Of a stretch of 64,000 nt of DNA, positions 25,971 through 37,607 are shown one piece after another; position 1 is the stretch's first letter; each line of letters opens with the position of its first letter. The notes under the pieces are model-generated. The model was not told the origin of the DNA. It was given only the letters and a program-made list of their open reading frames with translations, and did not search any database. A program made the position numbers and the translations under genes. Origin of the DNA: Stercorarius parasiticus. Its lineage: Eukaryota > Chordata > Aves > Charadriiformes > Stercorariidae. Location of the stretch: the NCBI GenBank assembly GCA_013396915.1, contig VWZL01002494.1:188849-252848 (forward strand), read 5' to 3'.

Positions 25971-28670
25971 AATAATTCATAAATAATACAGCAGTAGGAG
26001 ACACTTTTAAACAATGTGTGGTACTTTCATAGCTACTGTGCTTAATGGATTCTTGATAGCACTTTCTTAAAATAAATAAAATTAAAACATACAAAACACT
26101 TTCCAGAAAAAGGATAGCAATTCTTAGGAAGAAGAGAAAGAAAGATAATATAAAACATAATGTTGCTTCTTAAGGTTACACACATGCATTGCACACACAC
26201 AAAAATTTCATTGCTCTCTGTGGTTTCTCACTCTGGCCCTCATGCTGCTCACATATTATTAACCAGGACAAATACAATGTCTTTATCTTTCAGTTTTATT
26301 ATAAGTCTTGTTATATTTAATTTTATGAGATTTTATGCTATAGTAGTTAGTATCTTTTTTAAAACACAGTAACCTCCTGCATGTTAAGAGAGTCAAAATA
26401 TGACCTGTGATGGAGACTTCTTTAATTATATTTTTTTTAAGCTACTGTTATGACTCTTGGGAGATTTTGCTCAGAATTTCTGAGGACTTGCAAGAATAGA
26501 AAAACTTTGTTAATATTTGATTAGGAAATACAACTAAAGTACTTAAGTTATAATGATCTGTGCATGTGAAACCGGCCATAACGTTTGAACCATAGCCAAA
26601 CACTGTTAGATCCTTACCCATTTCCTCACTCCCTGCTCAAGCTCAATGAGAGTTTTGGTTCCTTGTTCCTTGAATCAGAAGAGTATCTGTTATTTCTGTC
26701 TCCCTGAGTTGCTCAGAGGTCATTCAGCACCAAGGAAACTGATGGAGGGTTGCTTCCTTCAGTTCTGCATTCTTACTAATGCACTGAGTGAGATAAGCCT
26801 CTGAACTGGAAGATCTTGCACAGAGCTATCAGTCAGAAGTGTTTACATATGCGGGTGATTAATTTTAACTAGCTGTATGTGGAGATGATAGAACTAATAA
26901 GGAGGAAACAATTTCCTTCTCCATTATCTATATAAGTTTTCATTGCCTAGTGTATATGCAAAAGTGCCCTAAAATGGCTTTACGTATGTGCACCGATTTC
27001 TGCTTACATGGTGTTCAATATTTCTGTCAGGAATTTCATATGAACTACAGGTCCATTCGGTCTGAAGCATCTGGAACACTTTGGAAATCTTCTTCATAAA
27101 TGTACTTCACTTGCAGTGGACATGTGTGGGAGTTCCATATGTCCTTCAGCCTAATCACAGAAACTGTTTTCCGCCAAGCTGTGTGTCATCCACACATTTC
27201 AGGAAAATATCTAAAATCCTCTCCCCCCACCCTCCCCATCCTCCTCCCCAGCCTGGCAAGAATTATAGGAAAGAGAAGAGCTGTTTGTGGAAAACTAGGA
27301 TGTTTTGTAGCCCTGTCTTACATAAAGAGATGATCAGTTAAGAATTCTTTGAAAATCAGATTAAAATATTTTTTCCCACAGAAGTTGATGAGTACACAAT
27401 GAACTTTATGTAAAGCTTTTATAAGGTGTACTTCTACTAGGTATGCTGTTTTACCCTGGTTTTTAGGTTTGTATTTAAAGCAATGGTCATTTGAAAAACC
27501 AACTATTTCAGAGAGATTCCTTTCCATTTACAGTACTCAAAATTTGTACACTGTCCTTTGGGACTGTGTTCAATATTGATTGCATATCATGCACCGTTAA
27601 CTGATTTTGAAGTAGAATAAAGGGGAAGTGTCTAGAGATGGGTTTGTTTTTCAGTTTTCTGTGTATAGTAGTTCTTATTTTCCTGAAAACCATATGGGGG
27701 GAAGTTTAATTGGAACCATTTATATGAAACCAAAACTTTCCCCATTATGCTCTCAAGTTTTTTTATGTCTCATACTTGTTAAGATAAAATTATCTTAGCT
27801 TCAAAATACAGAAAGAAATAGTCATGGTTCATAGACAACATTCATTCATTTGACGCTAATAAAATTGTAAATTATATGTGTAAGACAACAGATAGGCTAC
27901 TATCAATTTTATAAGTGGATAATATAATACATAGAATCACTCCTCCAAAACTATGTATATCTATTATTTAAAGTTTCTTTTCTGTCTCACTATATTGCAC
28001 AGAAGTCTTGTGGGAGCTTTGTATTGTTATCTGGTTTTCCTTGTTGGATCTTGTGGAACTAAGCAACTACAAAAAAAAGCTGTGGATCTCAACAATTTAT
28101 CAGATTTAGCCTTTGTTCTTCATAGGCAACTCAACCAAGAGATACTTTCTCAGTGTTGTTAAGAGCTATTCGAACCCAGTTCATTCCTCTATTTCACAAC
28201 TTTTCCTGTACTCACAGTAATGATGTTCACTGAGAATTTTTTTTACAGATGACTAACATAGTAAGCATTAAGTCATATATTAAAGAAATTTAGAAGTTTT
28301 AATTCACTGCCATATTTAACAAAACAGTCTGTCAAAAATACTTGGAGAAATGAAATTGACACTAAACCAATTGCTCTTGAATAATTGGATGTAATGAGAA
28401 TTAATGCTGTGCAGTGCAAACCCTCTTGCAAGTGACTTCTATCTGCAGTAAAGTATGTTTAAAAGGATCTCCTAGAAGTACCTCAGCACAGTGCTGGCTT
28501 CGTCCTTCAAAGAACTAATAGGATTTTGGGGAGGGGGAGTTCCATCCTGATCTTTTAACTAAACTCTCAGATTGAAATGAGCTACCACACTGTTCTATAT
28601 GGTTTTTATTTATATTTGTATATATAAACTGTATGACGCTAATTATTCACATGAATTTATATTAGAAGTC
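25971..28670. other. Non-coding AT-rich DNA with a C-rich tract
   Basis: No gene recognised. Positions 27223-27249 form a C-rich tract (C6, C3, C4, C4) that on the minus strand is close to a G-quadruplex pattern. Two overlapping open frames (27081-27341 and 27100-27333) cross it but show no motif. Confidence 0.55.
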
Positions 28671-28755
28671 ATTCTATAGTTCAGGTTGTAAAGATCTTCT
28701 GGCCGTCATCTATTGCAGCCTCCTGCTCTAGATCTGATTGCTCATGGACTTCCTA
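28671..28755 (-). mobile_element. Possible CR1 3'-end relic, minus orientation
   Basis: The + strand words 'attctatagttcaggttgta' then 'aagatcttctgg', followed by 'gcagcctcctgctct' and 'gatctgattgctca', resemble the reversed CR1 3' UTR. The 21643 copy can be used for comparison: there 'ggttggaagggacc' is followed by 'aagatcatct' and later 'ggtcagattgctcag'. Only about 85 bp align and divergence is high, so this is tentative. Confidence 0.4.
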
Positions 28756-28892
28756 TATGTGATGTTTTCCCTTTATATGTATAAATAGAACTAGTTGTCA
28801 AATAATTCAAATTCACTATGTCTCTTGTATTTATTAATTTGCTGGGTAAACTGTAGACTTCTTAGTATTCTTCCAGCTAAGCAGCTGAGTGT

Positions 28893-28897
28893 ATTTA
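28893..28897. repeat. Target-site duplication, left copy (ATTTA)
   Basis: Five bases ATTTA immediately before the LTR terminus TGTCATAG. They are identical to the five bases after the other terminus, as expected for retroviral integration. The sequence is AT-rich, so a chance match is possible, but the position is exact on both sides. Confidence 0.8.
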
Positions 28898-29030
28898 TGT
28901 CATAGTTTGGGCTGGGCTGCCCACTAAACGAACGGCAGATGCTCTCTTTAGCTCTCTCTTTCCCTTCCCAGAAGACAAGGGAGAGAAAATAAGGGAGAGG
29001 TTTATGGGTTAAAAAGAAAGCTAAAACTAC

Positions 29031-29036
29031 TTTAAT
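29031..29036 (-). promoter_or_regulatory. LTR polyadenylation signal (ATTAAA)
   Basis: The + strand shows TTTAAT, giving ATTAAA in element sense. It lies about 250 bp downstream of the TATA box and about 135 bp before the LTR 3' terminus, so it fits an R-region polyadenylation signal. No AATAAA is present nearby in that sense. Confidence 0.5.
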
Positions 29037-29285
29037 GAAATAATAAGAATAAAAAGAAAAGATAATATTAATAAGAAAATAATGAAATATATACAATACA
29101 TACAAAACCAGTATTGAGCTGCCAGGATGATGATCAGATCTGGGAAAGTTCCAGACTGGACTCAGCGACAGACAGGAGCTGAACTCAGGAACTGGATTCA
29201 GGAACACATGGATTGGGATCAGAGGCAGAACAGACGAGTCCTCCTCAGATGCTGGCCATTGAAGAAAGACCCTTTGATCCCTCAG

Positions 29286-29293
29286 CTTTTATA
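29286..29293 (-). promoter_or_regulatory. TATA box of the LTR (TATAAAAG)
   Basis: The + strand shows CTTTTATA, so the minus strand reads TATAAAAG. It lies about 355 bp from the LTR 5' terminus in element sense, a normal place for the U3 promoter. It would have driven transcription leftward. Whether the solo LTR is still active is unknown. Confidence 0.65.
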
Positions 29294-29647
29294 CTGAACG
29301 TGATGCAGATGGGATGGAATACCCAGTTGGTCAGTTTTTGTCACCTGTCCGGTCTTCTCCTCCCCACGGGTGTGACTCCTCTATGGTGTTCAGCTTCCGA
29401 CCCTCCAAAGTGGCACATAACAAAGTTAGCTGACCTTAGTTGTTCTAGTAATAAGTATAAGCAGGAGCCTCTCTGCATACCATTCCTTGGTATTAAATAT
29501 AAACATCAGGTATTACCACTATGGAAGCAGACACTGTGTGAAGAATGTGCCATTAATTTCAGAGAGTGCAGTCAGTTAGAAGAGACATAATTGAAAAGCA
29601 AAATTATGGAAAAGACAAATAATTCTGTTTTACCTCAAACCAGGACA

Positions 29648-29652
29648 ATTTA
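29648..29652. repeat. Target-site duplication, right copy (ATTTA)
   Basis: Five bases ATTTA immediately after the LTR terminus CCAGGACA. They match the left copy exactly. Confidence 0.8.
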
Positions 29653-30731
29653 TTTCAAAGTTCTGATATATTGAATGATAATTTTTTAAGTAGTTACAGA
29701 ATTATTTATCTGCCATCAGATAAAGAATTGAATGACTTCAGTAACTGCAAACAAATAAAAAAACCTAACAGGAAATAAACCAGCGAGATGCATTAATATG
29801 ATTCCTTGATTCAAGCTCTTATATTGATTCCTGAAAACTGTTTTAATATTTTTAGTATCATACTTCTGACTGTTAATCACTCATTAAAATTAGATTTTAT
29901 TGTTGACAATTTTAGAGTGTCATATAATAGTTTTGTATTTACAGTATCATTAATCTATTTGAAATATGTAGTACTTAATACTTAGAATCAATGAAAGTAA
30001 TCAACCAGACTTAAAAGTCATAATATGAACTCTGTACAATGTGCAAAAAAGCAGATATTGTAAGAACAAAGTTAGTCTTATTCTAATTGTGTATGTGAGA
30101 GAAAGCCTATTTGTCCTTGCAAAGCAAATCTTTTTTACAGTATCTCCAGTGCCAATAGGGATCTTCAAAAGTGTTGGATCGCCACATCTACCAACAAATA
30201 ATCGTTAAAGAAAAACAGTCAAATTAATCCACCTATAAGTACGATTACCTGGCTGGTGACATCCATTGTCAAGAACAGTCATTTTGGGTTTGGCTTTGTC
30301 ATGTGTCTAGTACATTCTGAGCTGTTAAGAACAACTGGGCTTTTTTTGCTTGAACTTTACATACTGCATTGTTGTCTCTTCTTCACCAAGAAGCTCAAAA
30401 ACATACTTGACAAAATGAAGAATGACCAGGTAAACCCATGTCCTTTTATAATTATTGAAACTACTCCAGCCAGATAGAATAGCTTTATAATCTCTTTTCC
30501 CATTGTGAAGAGCTGTAGAACAGGTGTTCTCCTGCTGTTTCTTTTGATTCTAGGAGACATTAAACAACCTATTCAGTTTCTTCGTGAGATCTCATAGTAA
30601 AAATAGTAACTACCCGCTCATTGCAATTCTTTTCACCCAGTTGTACTTTGAGATGCTAGGAGAATGAACAGTCTGGTAATGCCTGGCTACATTTCTCATT
30701 TCTTGGAAGGCAGCTAGATGAAAAGAAATTC

Positions 30732-30830
30732 AGTGACATGGTAGAAGAGGTTTGACAGAAAAAATGACCAGTGGTTCCTGAAGAAAATTATTTTGGCAGA
30801 AAAAATGATGGCAAACTTATCTTTAAAACA
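30732..30830 (+). repeat. Ancient duplicated segment, copy 1
   Basis: This segment resembles 31953-32045 downstream, in the same orientation. The core 30768-30790 is an exact 23-base match (begins CCAGTGG, ends AAAATTA). The match extends left through 'gacagaaaaaatg' to 'cagtga' and, after a gap of about 20 bases, right through 'caaacttatctttaaaac'. In one shared frame both copies read D-x-K-N-x-Q-W-F-L-K-K-I, then -LSL-. The source family is unknown to me. Confidence 0.6.
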
Positions 30831-31952
30831 AAATAATTTGTATTAATTATGTAATCAAATGTGATGATCAGAACTGGCATAGTTGTTATAGCAGCTGGGA
30901 TGTTGGAGTGCCTAGATAAAAATATGAATTCCCAGACTGAAAATCAGGTGAGAGTGACAATAGTAGGAGGTTGCATTCAAATCAAACTGTACATTAAAGT
31001 TTTATTTGGGATTCAGGAGCTTGCAAAGGATGATAAAATTCTCACAACAAAGTTCACATAGAGTAGGAGTATAGGGGTGGTGCTCCGAGTGACATTTCTT
31101 GGGTTTTTTTCTCTCTCAGAAGTAGAATTACAGATTAATTGACACTAACACAAATGTTTGCTGCAGAACACAAAATAATGCTGAGTTCACAAAGACATTT
31201 ACAATTGCCTTTCACAAATTTAATGCATTCCTGTAGAAAATGCTGTTTTAATGTAGCATAAAAATACAATTTAATCTCTAAGCAGGTGTGACTGTAAATG
31301 GGGAGAAAGTGTAGCTACTGTTCTTTCTTATCATCAGTTCCTCTAATTATTTTGCTTCATTGTAAGAATTGTGGTCTTTATAGCAGCAGAGATAATTCAT
31401 GTACCTAAAATGGATGATGATATTTATCTTTTTATGTGGAAGTAATAATTACACATTTTACATTAATGAGAAACATTACTGGTTAGAATTTTATTTTCTG
31501 AAGTTAAATAGCTAAAATGTTAGATGTAGGATAGGACAGATGGTTAAGTGCATTGAGCATTAAGTTGCTGGGCCATGATGGTGATGCAATACTTAAACGG
31601 GAAATGTTCCCCTATCTGGACACCTATGAGCACACACGTTCTTTCTTTTGCCCTTTTTTTGGAAAACAAAGACTAATATTTGCAATGATGTGCTTATAAA
31701 CCATTTTACTTTTCTATATCTGCAATACCTTTAAACGAATTAAGGTTGGAAATTCAAAACCTGAAACTTGGACAAACTGAGAATTAAAATTTACTCATTA
31801 CCCTTTATTTACCTCGGTGTAAATTTATTAATTGCATGAATGCATACTGGTTTTATTCTTATAGAGAATTTGTTCACTTTATCTCCTAAATTTTTCTATA
31901 TACCTCATATTATTATCATTATATATAGGCCTTATTTAGTTGATCTCATCCA

Positions 31953-32045
31953 ACTTTACAGTGATAACGAAATTGACATAAAAAATGGCCAGTGGTTCCT
32001 GAAGAAAATTACCAAACTATCACTAACAATCAACAAAGATTTTTC
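31953..32045 (+). repeat. Ancient duplicated segment, copy 2
   Basis: Partner of 30732-30830, about 1.2 kb downstream and in the same orientation. The exact core is 31989-32011. It reads D-I-K-N-G-Q-W-F-L-K-K-I-T-K-L-S-L in the frame of a 73-codon open frame (31840-32061). It may be a dispersed repeat, an old local duplication or a decayed coding fragment. Confidence 0.6.
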
Positions 32046-35000
32046 TCTTCTTCTCATCTAAGAACTTGTGAATTTTCATGGATATTTGAAAGATCAATTG
32101 TTATTATCAGTATTCCAGTTAACTGTTGGAGAACCAAGAAACTAATATTATGAAAAAAAGTTGTCAGAAGTAATTGTGAGCTTGAGATAACAAATTCAAT
32201 ACATCAGTATCTAGTTTTCCAAAATTCTCTCTACACTTTCAAAACAATTAAATGTTACATCGGTTTAAGGAATGTTTGTATTGGCCACAGTTGCAATTAA
32301 AAGTATATAGTACTCTCTATGATGGCCAAATTAACAAGGAACATACAACTATTAAATTCCTGAAAGTGGCTGGTTTATGACTTAGGTTCTTATAGCTATT
32401 TAGATGTTTAAATCACATTAATGAGAAATCAATGAGAATTAGGCTTCTGACTAGAACTCAGGTTTTTACTTTTGAGGATCTAGCATAAGTACTAAATCTT
32501 GTATTACTCTAGACACTGTGAAAGGGAGATAGGGAAAATCTGCTTATTTGGGATCATATTCAACTTCCTTAATGTGCTTTTTCTGAAGTCTTCTGCCTCA
32601 TTCAGTATAAACTTTTCGGTATCTACAACATATGAAGTACAAATCTTACTTGAAACAGCCACTTTTCCTGCATTTTTTTTTTTTTTTGAAGGAAACTAGT
32701 TCAGTGAAGCAGCAGATACCATGGCGAAAAAGATAGAATGAAATCTGGAAATATATTACAAGATGACATAGTTACAAAGGGATGGAAATAAATTTGCTTT
32801 AATTTTGGTGAACATTACTTCATTCTCTTAATATCTTTTGTAACATCATCTTTTAATGTACTGTACATGTTAATACTCTTTTATTCCTATAGTTATTTGG
32901 GCTACCATGGTACATTGAAACCTCACATAAAGCATGAGGTCTGCAATAGTTAAGATTTATGATGAGAGAACCTTTAAAAGGCTTAATATATGAAAACTGA
33001 TTTTGTCTGTCTGCCCTTTGCAGAGAATGAGTTATGATTGATTCTTCTGGCCTAGTTGTTGGGGAGTGCTATGCTCGTTTCTTTGTCTTCAATGTCCACT
33101 TACACTGTCATTTCTCTGGAGAGATGAAATTCTAAAGAGATAAAAACATTAAAGGGATGGAAATACTGTACTGGTTTAGAAAAACTGGAATCTGTGACAT
33201 GTAGAGATAAAGTGAATGGTTTAGTTTTTTAGAAGAAATCTGTGATAAAACCAGAAACAGGAAATCAGATCCATTGAGTTCCAAAATACAAGAATCCCTT
33301 CTATATAGTACAGCTATCATTATCATGTTTTCCATGGCATGAATTCTTATTTTTCTGCAGAAATATTAGAATAATTTTCCCATTTATACCTAAGAGATGT
33401 TCTGTAACAGTGAGGCTGTTCATCTTCTCAGTGAGAGTCAGAGTTAGATGTGGAATCCTCTGTAATATTGTCTTAAGCCCTATTACAACTCCAGTGAATT
33501 CACAGCAACTATAGTAGAAAAATAGTTTGATGAGTATCTTTATATTCCTTAACAAGAAAAATGCTTTTTCAAAGAGTTATTAAAAAAAGCCAACAACCAA
33601 CCAAACAAAAAACCCCAAATACCTTAAAATCTACCTGAATATATTCCAAGTCCATGTGCAGATTTGGAGTTCAAAATCTTCAAGCATCGTTCTCCAACTT
33701 GAGCAAAACTAGTGGCAGTAGCAGATCGTTGTCCTTAGAGTGAGCAAAAGGCATGAAGAGGCTGTGACACCCCTCTGAGCAAACAATCTCAAAGTCGTGA
33801 GACAAGCAAGACATTCTGGGAAGCATGATTCCAACTTTGTTATTCCTTATGCTGGAGAGGGAGAAACTGTGCTTACATCCAGTACAACAACATTTGTTAG
33901 CTCATTCAGCTTTGCTTGATTGTTCATAAGTAGCACAGACAAGTGCATAACTTGGTGCATTCAGCCTCAAAGTCAGTGGAGATTTCTTCATATCTGTTAC
34001 CCACTCTAAAAGAGGAAGGTATATTTGCTATCTCCCAAACACATCTCTGTGAAACTTTGTTGTGTAATATAGATGGTAAAGAGAATGACAGTGGAAGCCT
34101 CCTCCACTTCTCAGACCTAGGTGTTATTATTTCTGTCTACCAATCTATTCCTCAGAATAGAAAAAAAATATTATATATCATCTTATAATCAAATTCCCAT
34201 TGGCATCCTCTGAATCTAGTGATTTTTTTTTTTCCAGAGATTTGTACCTATATTTAATAAGCTTAGGTATGTATTTCTTCTCCTTTAGGAAATCTGATGC
34301 CTACAGAATCATTACAGCTTTTTTCTGTTCATCCTATGTTTGGAAATTTCATGTCCTATTTCTGTTTCTATTCTATTCAATTTCTGAACATTGTTTTTAA
34401 AGTGAATGGCAGAACACAGCAGCCTTATCCAGAGTGTAAGGTTTGCAAAATTTTACTGGGAGAAGAACAGGTAGAGAGAATACTTAGGGATCAGGAAGGA
34501 AGAAGAGGGACCTTTTTTTTTTTTAAATAATGTTTATGTTGGATGGATTTGTATGTCATTCTTTCATGCTGTTTTATTCCATACTACAAAAATGAGAATT
34601 TGGGACACACTTTTAGAATACCTGAGTTTTGCTTTCTAATGTGACATGCATTAAGTCTCACTGACAATTGGTGGTTCCAAATAAAAATGCTTAAGTGCTT
34701 AACCTAAATTATGACTATGGGAACAGGTATGTAAACTTTTTAAGCATTTTTGAAAATGTTATCCCTTTAGTAGAATTAGATTTATATAAAAACAGTGATA
34801 CTTAGATTTGTAAGGTTACTATCCAGGTTGCTACCAGTATGATAGGATATTCACAGAATTTTGTGTTCATCATGGGAGGAACCACAGAACAGAAATAAGA
34901 GCAACTGGTTCATTGTGGATGTGATTTGGTGTAGATGTGAGTATTTGTTCCCTTGATCATGTGAACAACCCAGTTAATTTCAATTATACTACTAATCAGA

Positions 35001-37340
35001 ATAAAATACCTGTTTGTTTAAGTAGTTGTATGATTTTTTTCTATAATAACAGACGATCTCATATAAAAAGATGCAGAAAAGGGCTGAAAGGGTTGAAGTT
35101 ATTTATGGAAGTTTATGAAAAATGTAAAAAGTAATGGAATCAGGAGAACTTTTTGACGTATAGCTCTTTATATGTAGCAATGAGATAAATCTTCCTTAAC
35201 ATCTACCTGCAGAGTTGTCCCACTGAAGTGAGTGAATTTGCACTGCTGTGAAATTACTAAAGGCATAGAGAGAATAAAGCCCTATTCCTGTCATCGATAT
35301 ATCTGATAAGTATGCTATTCAGCATACTTGTTATTTGATTTGCCCAGCCCTAATAAAAAGTCCCATCTGTTTTGTAAGGCCCATGAGTCATAATGCCTCC
35401 TGCATAAGTCATCTTTCTGAATGTCTCTCATGATTTTTAACTATAAAAGAAGCCACAGCAATAAAATGTAATAAATGTGTTTTGTGCTTCTTGTTTATTA
35501 TAATTGCCTGAAAATACTTTTTATATCATAACAATGTAATCATTTTTCATACTACTTTATTATATCGCAAGAGTAATCAGTTAAAGTGCACAAATGGCCA
35601 TTAGAGCTTCAGAGTCCCCCATCACTTTCTTTTCTTTATAAAATAGACCAGATTAATGTCTCCTTAGCCTTTTCCGTTATTCAGTTGTGAATATAGTTAA
35701 GAAAAGAAAATCTATGTTGCAGAAATGCTGCTTCTCTGGGGTGATTGGAATGTTTATTTTAGCAGTATCCTCATTTCTAGGCAGGTTATAATTTGTCAGG
35801 TATTTGTCATTCTGTGGTCACAAAACACGGTGACTCATCCAATACAGAAACTTTCGAGTTGTTCCCAAACTCTTGTGCTGAAACTGAAAAGCCGTTTAAT
35901 TCACTGCATTTAAAATCCCAGCAAGGGACCCAGGTACTTACTTGCGTATGCCATTGCCCTTGAAATGATAGCAGTATGCCTAACTAAAGGCCACCTACAT
36001 AGGTATATGACAAGGAGAGACAGAAAAAGGCAGATTATGTACATTAAAGCCACTTCAAGCCACTTTCTACTTGTAATGTTAATGGAGCAGAAAGAGCAAA
36101 GATTTCATTCAGAGACAGCAAAACAATTTGCCAAAGCCCCAAAAGAGGCTATGGGGTGTGGGAGAGGACCCAGTACTGGCAATGCAAAAGCAGAAAGGGA
36201 AAGGCTCGTTCATTTTCTTCTCTTTTTTCCCTGAAGCAAAAATTTCCATTTTCTCATATGCTAGTGGGAAGAAGAATAAACAATATCACAATATATCATA
36301 ATGGTTTTAGTGTGATAATTTAAAAACTGCAAAAGCATAGTCTTGTGTTTTCAAAGTCCATCTTTTAACTGATTTTTTTAATTTTGGAGGGGGATGTTGT
36401 TACGTTTTGGTTTTGTTTTTTAATGTAAACATGTATGTAACTTTGGGCAACGTTAATGTGTGGTTTTGTATATGTTTTGTGTAGGTTCCTGTCTTGCCCA
36501 CCACAGACACCTATAACATAAAGAATAAATATATAAAAAAAAAATCCTATTTATCTAATTAATAGGATGACTTTACATTTTTCACCAAGAATTTCTGTTA
36601 GGGGCGAAATTTGTTTATATCTCCAATATGTCTGCTTTAGGAGGAAACAGATGGTGAGATCCAGTAGGTAGGGTTCTCTGAGTGCTTTCTTGCAGCCTCT
36701 AAAGCTTTCATCTCTTGAGGTAAAAATCCTCAGGTTTGAATTCTGCCAAAACTCAGGGCTCTCTTTGCTTTTTGTCTTTTGAAGAAAAAAAAAATTCAGT
36801 ATTTTTGCTATCTTTTGCGGGCTGTTATGGAACCTCAGTGAGCTTAGCTTATATGTGCACAGTCAGAGAGAACGTCATGATAAGCTGCATATACTTTTTC
36901 TTGGAGGAAGGAGGGAATGGCTGTTGAAGCTGCATCTGCCTTTACATACCGGGCTGAAAGCCCAAAGCTGCTGTTTCTCCCAGAAAATTCAATTTCAAGA
37001 AAGAAGGGAGGAAAGAAATAAATATACTTCTTGCCTGTGTGCAAGGACCATTGTAGGAACTATTGTATCTGATTGAGACAGAAAAGAGGAAAGTGTGCTC
37101 TGACTAAAGGATGCTTGCTTCCTTGAGCATATTTATGTGCGTACATGTGTGGAGAACTGGATAATGAGGGGAACAAGTGCTGCTGCTTCTGAGATTTACC
37201 AGCATAAATCATTAATACCATTTCCTGTATTAACAGCATGTGGCTATTATATTTTCCTGTATTGTTGAGTGGTTGTAATACTGGGTTTGGAATCAGAGGC
37301 TTAAATACAGACACCCCAATGACATTGTTTTACTTTTTAC

Positions 37341-37607
37341 CAAGGCCTGTAGTGACAGGACAAGGGGCAACAGTCTTAAAATGAAAGAGGGTAGATTTAG
37401 ATTGGACATAAGGAAGAAATGTTTTTTTTATGATGGGGGTAGTGAGCCACTGGAACAGGTTATCCAGAGTTTGGATGCCCCATCATTGGAAGTGTTTAAG
37501 GTCAGTTTGGATGTGGCTTTGAGCAACCTGATAGATAGTGATAGATGGCCCTGCCATCTTTAGATGATCTTTAGAGGTCCCTCGCAACCCAAACCGTTCT
37601 GTAATCT
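37341..37607 (+). mobile_element. Short CR1 LINE 3' end
   Basis: About 265 bp of CR1 on the + strand. It holds the last ORF2 codons ([10 protein letters not shown]..., with a T-run that disturbs the frame at 37422-37430) and the 3' UTR ending 'ggtccctcgcaacccaaacc' then 'gttctgtaatctta'. The terminal octamer is decayed (GTTCTGTAATC in place of ATTCTATGATT). It is moderately old and strongly 5'-truncated. Confidence 0.92.

Larger units (their letters stand above)
28898..29647 (-). mobile_element. Solo LTR of an endogenous retrovirus, minus orientation
   Basis: A 750-bp long terminal repeat with no internal retroviral region. On the + strand it begins TGTCATAGTTTGGGC and ends CAAACCAGGACA. Read in its own (minus) sense it therefore starts TGTCCTGG and ends CTATGACA, which are the standard TG...CA termini. 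It is flanked on both sides by the identical 5-bp sequence ATTTA (28893-28897 and 29648-29652), a target-site duplication. In minus sense a TATAAAAG box lies at 29293-29286 and an ATTAAA polyadenylation signal at 29036-29031, giving a U3-R-U5 order that agrees with the termini. Five-base duplications fit ERVL-like or ERV1-like avian elements. I cannot name the family with certainty. Open frames inside it (28791-29207 on -, 29213-29590 on +) are chance frames. A solo LTR arises by recombination between the two LTRs of a full provirus. Confidence 0.88.
29653..37340. other. Non-coding AT-rich DNA with a small ancient duplication
   Basis: About 7.7 kb without a gene I can support. Two related segments at about 30732-30830 and 31953-32045 share an exact 23-base core and are listed separately. 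A 9-bp perfect hairpin lies at 35308-35329. An A/C-biased tract lies at 33583-33621. AATAAA at 36524-36529 is followed by ten A at 36535-36544, which could be the end of an old retrocopy, but I recognise no gene upstream. A T-run lies at 32676-32689. Confidence 0.5.

Noticed and set aside
28160..28185. tRNA B-box-like word on the minus strand (GGTTCGAAT near 28168)
   Set aside because: The flanking bases do not form a T-arm stem, and no A box or acceptor stem is present at the right distance.
29213..29590. 125-codon + frame and the overlapping region of a 138-codon minus frame at 28791-29207
   Set aside because: Both lie largely inside the solo LTR, which is non-coding. They cross LTR boundaries or promoter elements and show no protein motif.
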